A stretch of 6,546 bases of DNA from Anaerolineae bacterium (GTDB lineage: Bacteria > Chloroflexota > Anaerolineae > 4572-78 > J111): NCBI GenBank assembly GCA_020433835.1, contig JAGRBY010000410.1:1-6546 (forward strand). The letters are read 5' to 3'. The translations under genes and the position numbers were made by a program. The notes under the pieces are model-generated. The model was given only the letters and a program-made list of their open reading frames with translations, was not told where the DNA came from and did no database searches. Below, piece after piece: positions 4,161-6,546 of this stretch; the first letter of the stretch is position 1, and the number at the start of each line of letters is the position of its first letter.

Positions 4161-5911
4161 TGATGATGTCGATGATGCAGATCCTATTGTTCGCGGTGCT
4201 GGTTCTGCTGCTGGTTAAACCGCTGGGCCGCTATATGGCCCAGGTTTACCAGGGCGAACGCACCTGGCTCGATCCGCTGCTGCGGCCCGTCGAGCGATGG
4301 CTCTACCGGCTGGCCGGCGTCGAGGCGCAGGCCGAAATGAACTGGCGTGGCTATACCGGGGCGATGCTGCTCTTTAACGGCCTGGGGCTGGTGGTGCTGT
4401 ACGGCCTGCTGCGGCTGCAATCCTGGCTGCCGCTCAACCCGGCCCACCTGCCGCCGGTTCCCGCCGATTTAGCCTTTAACACCGCCGCGTCGTTTGTGTC
4501 CAACACCAACTGGCAGAATTACGGCGGCGAAACCACCCTGAGCTACCTGACCCAAATGGTGGGGCTGACGGTGCAGAACTTTGTCTCCGCCGCCACCGGC
4601 ATGGCGGTGCTGGTGGCCCTCATGCGCGGGATGAGCCGCCACAGCCGCCAGGCCATCGGCAACTTCTGGGTCGATCTGACCCGCTCGGTGCTCTATATCT
4701 TGCTGCCGCTGTCCATCGTCTGGACCATGCTGCTGGTCTCGCAGGGCGTCGTCCAGACGTTGGCGCCCTACCAGGTCGTCCACCTGCTTCAACCCACCGT
4801 CGATGCCGTTGGTCAGCCGGTCGCCGAGCAGACCTTAGCGGTTGGCCCGGCGGCCTCGCAAATCGCCATCAAGCAGTTGGGCACGAACGGCGGCGGTTTC
4901 TTTAACACCAACGCCGCCCATCCCTTTGAAAACCCCACCCCCCTCGCCAACCTGGTTGAACTGCTGGCGATTCTGCTCATCCCGACCGCCCTGTGTTACA
5001 CCTTCGGCCTGATGATCGGCGATGTCCGGCAGGGCTGGGCTGTGTTGATCGCGATGACCCTCATCTACGCTGCCTTTGTCGGGCTGGCCGTGGGGGCCGA
5101 ACAAGGCGGCAATCCCCTGTTCGAGCCGCTCGGCGTCGATCAAACCGCCGCCGCGTTACAGTCGGGCGGCAATATGGAGGGCAAGGAGGTGCGCTTTGGC
5201 AGCGTCAACTCCGCGCTGTGGGCTGTGTCAACCACCGCCACCTCCAACGGCTCGGTCAACTCGATGCACGATTCCTACACGCCGCTGGGCGGGCTGGCCG
5301 CGCTGCTGCTGATGCAGTTGGGCGAGGTGGTTTATGGCGGCGTCGGCTGCGGCCTGTACGGCATGCTCGCCTTCATTATTGTCGCGGTCTTTGTGGCCGG
5401 GTTGATGGTTGGCCGCACGCCCGAATACCTCGGCAAAAAAATCGAAGCCTATGAAATGAAGATGGCCGCCGTCATCATTTTGATTTCGCCGCTGCTGGTG
5501 TTGGTTTTCACCGCGCTGGCCCTGACTAACGAGGTTGGGCTGTCGGCCATCAGCCAAGCCGGGCCGCACGGATTTAGTGAGGTGCTGTACGCTTACTCGT
5601 CGCAGGGCAACAACAACGGCAGCGCCTTTGCCGGACTGGCCGGCAACAGCCCCTACTACAACCTGACCGGCGGCATCGTCATGCTGTCAGCCCGCTTCTT
5701 GATCGCCGTGCCCATCCTGGCCATCGCCGGATCGTTGGCGGCGAAAAAACGGATACCCGTTAGCGCCGGCACGCTGCCGACGCACACCCCGCTGTTTGTC
5801 GGTTGGATTGTCGTCGTCGTGGTAATGGTCGGCGCGCTGAGTTTTCTACCGGCGCTGGCCCTCGGCCCGATAGTTGAGTATCTCCTGCTGGGTCAGGGTG
5901 TAACTTTCTAA
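4160..5911 (+). CDS. kdpA: KdpA, potassium-translocating subunit of the Kdp ATPase
   Basis: A 583-residue polytopic membrane protein, slightly longer than the roughly 557 residues of E. coli KdpA. It is the channel-like, SKT-superfamily subunit that selects K+ and passes it to KdpB. The four selectivity-filter loops are visible: NTNWQNYGGET (115-125), GTNGGGFFNTN (241-251), ATSNGSVNSMHD (360-371) and QGNNNGSAFAG (482-492). Pfam-typical stretches such as LTQMVGLTVQNFVSAATG (130-147) are intact. I place the start at ATG 4160, overlapping the kdpF stop by one base, with GGAG (4148-4151) eight bases upstream; the Met-rich MMMSMM start leaves ATG 4163 or 4166 possible. The frame stays open back to 3992, but that stretch is the leader plus kdpF in another frame. 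It ends in tandem stops TAATAG. The GC content is visibly higher than in the left half of the window. Confidence 0.97.
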   Translation: MMMSMMQILLFAVLVLLLVKPLGRYMAQVYQGERTWLDPLLRPVERWLYRLAGVEAQAEMNWRGYTGAMLLFNGLGLVVLYGLLRLQSWLPLNPAHLPPVPADLAFNTAASFVSNTNWQNYGGETTLSYLTQMVGLTVQNFVSAATGMAVLVALMRGMSRHSRQAIGNFWVDLTRSVLYILLPLSIVWTMLLVSQGVVQTLAPYQVVHLLQPTVDAVGQPVAEQTLAVGPAASQIAIKQLGTNGGGFFNTNAAHPFENPTPLANLVELLAILLIPTALCYTFGLMIGDVRQGWAVLIAMTLIYAAFVGLAVGAEQGGNPLFEPLGVDQTAAALQSGGNMEGKEVRFGSVNSALWAVSTTATSNGSVNSMHDSYTPLGGLAALLLMQLGEVVYGGVGCGLYGMLAFIIVAVFVAGLMVGRTPEYLGKKIEAYEMKMAAVIILISPLLVLVFTALALTNEVGLSAISQAGPHGFSEVLYAYSSQGNNNGSAFAGLAGNSPYYNLTGGIVMLSARFLIAVPILAIAGSLAAKKRIPVSAGTLPTHTPLFVGWIVVVVVMVGALSFLPALALGPIVEYLLLGQGVTF

Positions 5912-5920
5912 TAGAGCAGC

Positions 5921-6045
5921 AATTGCTCAGGCATGTCATTTCGTAGCCGCAGGCGGAGAAATCCCTACAGCGTTCGGTTGCAACCATCGTTCTGGGGGAT
6001 TTCTCGCTCCTTCGTCGCTCGAAATGACATGATGGTTGAGTAATT
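5921..6045. repeat. Foldback (MITE/REP-like) repeat between kdpA and kdpB
   Basis: CATGTCATTTCG (5932-5943) is repeated perfectly inverted as CGAAATGACATG (6020-6031). Inside it, GGAGAAATCCC (5955-5965) pairs with GGGATTTCTC (5996-6005), and outside it AATTGCTCA (5921-5929) pairs with TGAGTAATT (6037-6045) with one mismatch. The loop carries the palindrome GGTTGCAACC (5976-5985). From memory, GTCATTTCG...GAGAAATC units are widespread dispersed intergenic repeats in several bacterial phyla. There is no protein inside. In E. coli the kdpA-kdpB gap is short; here it is 151 bp, almost all of it this element, which suggests insertion into the operon. kdpB keeps its own AAAGGA ribosome site (6048-6053). 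Confidence 0.8.
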
Positions 6046-6062
6046 ATAAAGGATAACCGAAC

Positions 6063-6546
6063 GTGTCAAACCAAACCAAAACTTACAACAAAAAACAGAT
6101 CTACCAGACCGCCCTCAAAAGCGCCTTCACCAAACTTGATCCGCGCCGGCAGGTGCGCAACCCGGTGATGTTTGTGGTCGAAGTCGGCAGCGTGTTGCTG
6201 ACCGGCATCGTGATCGCCGTCTTGCTCGGCGCACTGCCCAGCGCTGAACCGGTGGGCTTTGTGGCCGGCGTCACGCTCTGGCTCTGGTTCACCCTGCTGT
6301 TTGCCAACTTTGCCGAAGCGCTGGCCGAAGGGCGCGGCAAAGCCCAAGCCGAGTCGCTGCGCCAAACCCGCCAGGGCACCCAGGCCAAACGGCTGGCCGC
6401 CCCTCAACGGCAGGCCGGCGTCGAGACCGTCAGCTCCGGCGATTTGCGCCAGGGCGATTGGGCGCTGGTCGAGGCCGGCGACCTCATCCCGGCCGACGGC
6501 GAAATCATCGAAGGCATCGCCTCGGTGGATGAGAGCGCCATCACCG
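6063..6546 (+). CDS. kdpB: KdpB, ATPase subunit of the Kdp K+ pump (partial, cut by window edge)
   Basis: The first 161 residues of the P-type ATPase subunit that hydrolyses ATP to drive K+ uptake through KdpA. The start is GTG at 6063: an in-frame TAA at 6054-6056 prevents an earlier start, and AAAGGA (6048-6053) is nine bases upstream. After a basic N-terminus come NPVMFVVEVGSVL (33-45), two hydrophobic helices (about 38-57 and 63-82), the family signature WFTLLFANFAEALAEGRGKA (75-94) and the start of the actuator domain, VEAGDLIPADGEIIEG (136-151) and SVDESAIT (154-161). The sequence stops just before the expected TGES loop; the phosphorylation DKTGT motif lies outside the window. It should be roughly 680 residues when complete. 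kdpC should follow. Confidence 0.97.
   Translation, partial: MSNQTKTYNKKQIYQTALKSAFTKLDPRRQVRNPVMFVVEVGSVLLTGIVIAVLLGALPSAEPVGFVAGVTLWLWFTLLFANFAEALAEGRGKAQAESLRQTRQGTQAKRLAAPQRQAGVETVSSGDLRQGDWALVEAGDLIPADGEIIEGIASVDESAIT

Noticed and set aside
4184..5569. Several minus-strand open frames inside kdpA
   Set aside because: GC-rich shadow frames antisense to a clearly real gene, with low-complexity Q/G/H-rich translations.
6066..6407. Minus-strand open frames inside kdpB
   Set aside because: Antisense shadows of the strongly conserved kdpB reading frame.

Overview
The window is 6.5 kb of ordinary bacterial chromosome with five complete genes of assignable family, one tiny accessory gene and one gene cut by the right edge. 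Nothing names the species. The gene set (OxyR, cold-shock protein, membrane desaturase, a solute-binding-like protein without signal peptide, Kdp) and a GTCATTTCG...GAGAAATC foldback repeat would suit an environmental bacterium such as a Chloroflexota member, but this is a low-confidence guess. The left part (1-3000) is clearly AT-richer than the GC-rich kdp genes on the right.

Left block, all on the minus strand: an OxyR-type peroxide sensor (74-976) carrying both redox cysteines at positions 199 and 208; a 479-bp gene-free spacer with several small dyads and hairpins; a three-histidine-box fatty acid desaturase (1456-2499); a strong bidirectional rho-independent terminator (2541-2569); and a 69-residue cold-shock protein (2621-2830). 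The cold-shock gene has a near-consensus promoter (2975-3003) and a leader of about 138 nt, containing a hairpin followed by seven U's that could be an attenuator. The desaturase starts 41 nt past the terminator with no convincing promoter of its own, so it may depend on read-through from the cold-shock gene. Together they look like a small cold/membrane-fluidity unit.

Middle: a BtuF/FepB-fold metal-chelate or cobalamin-binding-like protein (3104-3850, minus) with no signal peptide; an in-frame stop just upstream excludes a longer N-terminus. It is divergent from the kdp operon. The shared 220-bp intergenic region holds a promoter for each direction, an 8-bp direct repeat with 11-bp period (the arrangement OmpR/PhoB-type regulators such as KdpE bind), and a perfect 19-bp palindrome in the kdp leader.

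Right block, plus strand: kdpF (4071-4160), kdpA (4160-5911, one-base overlap with kdpF) and the first 161 codons of kdpB (6063 to the edge), encoding the high-affinity ATP-driven K+ uptake system. A roughly 125-bp foldback repeat sits between kdpA and kdpB. kdpC and any kdpD/kdpE would lie beyond the window.

I see no RNA gene, CRISPR array, transposase or phage gene, and no clearly new system. The most interesting signals are regulatory: the cold-shock leader hairpin, the kdp leader palindrome, the direct repeats and the kdpA-kdpB foldback element.
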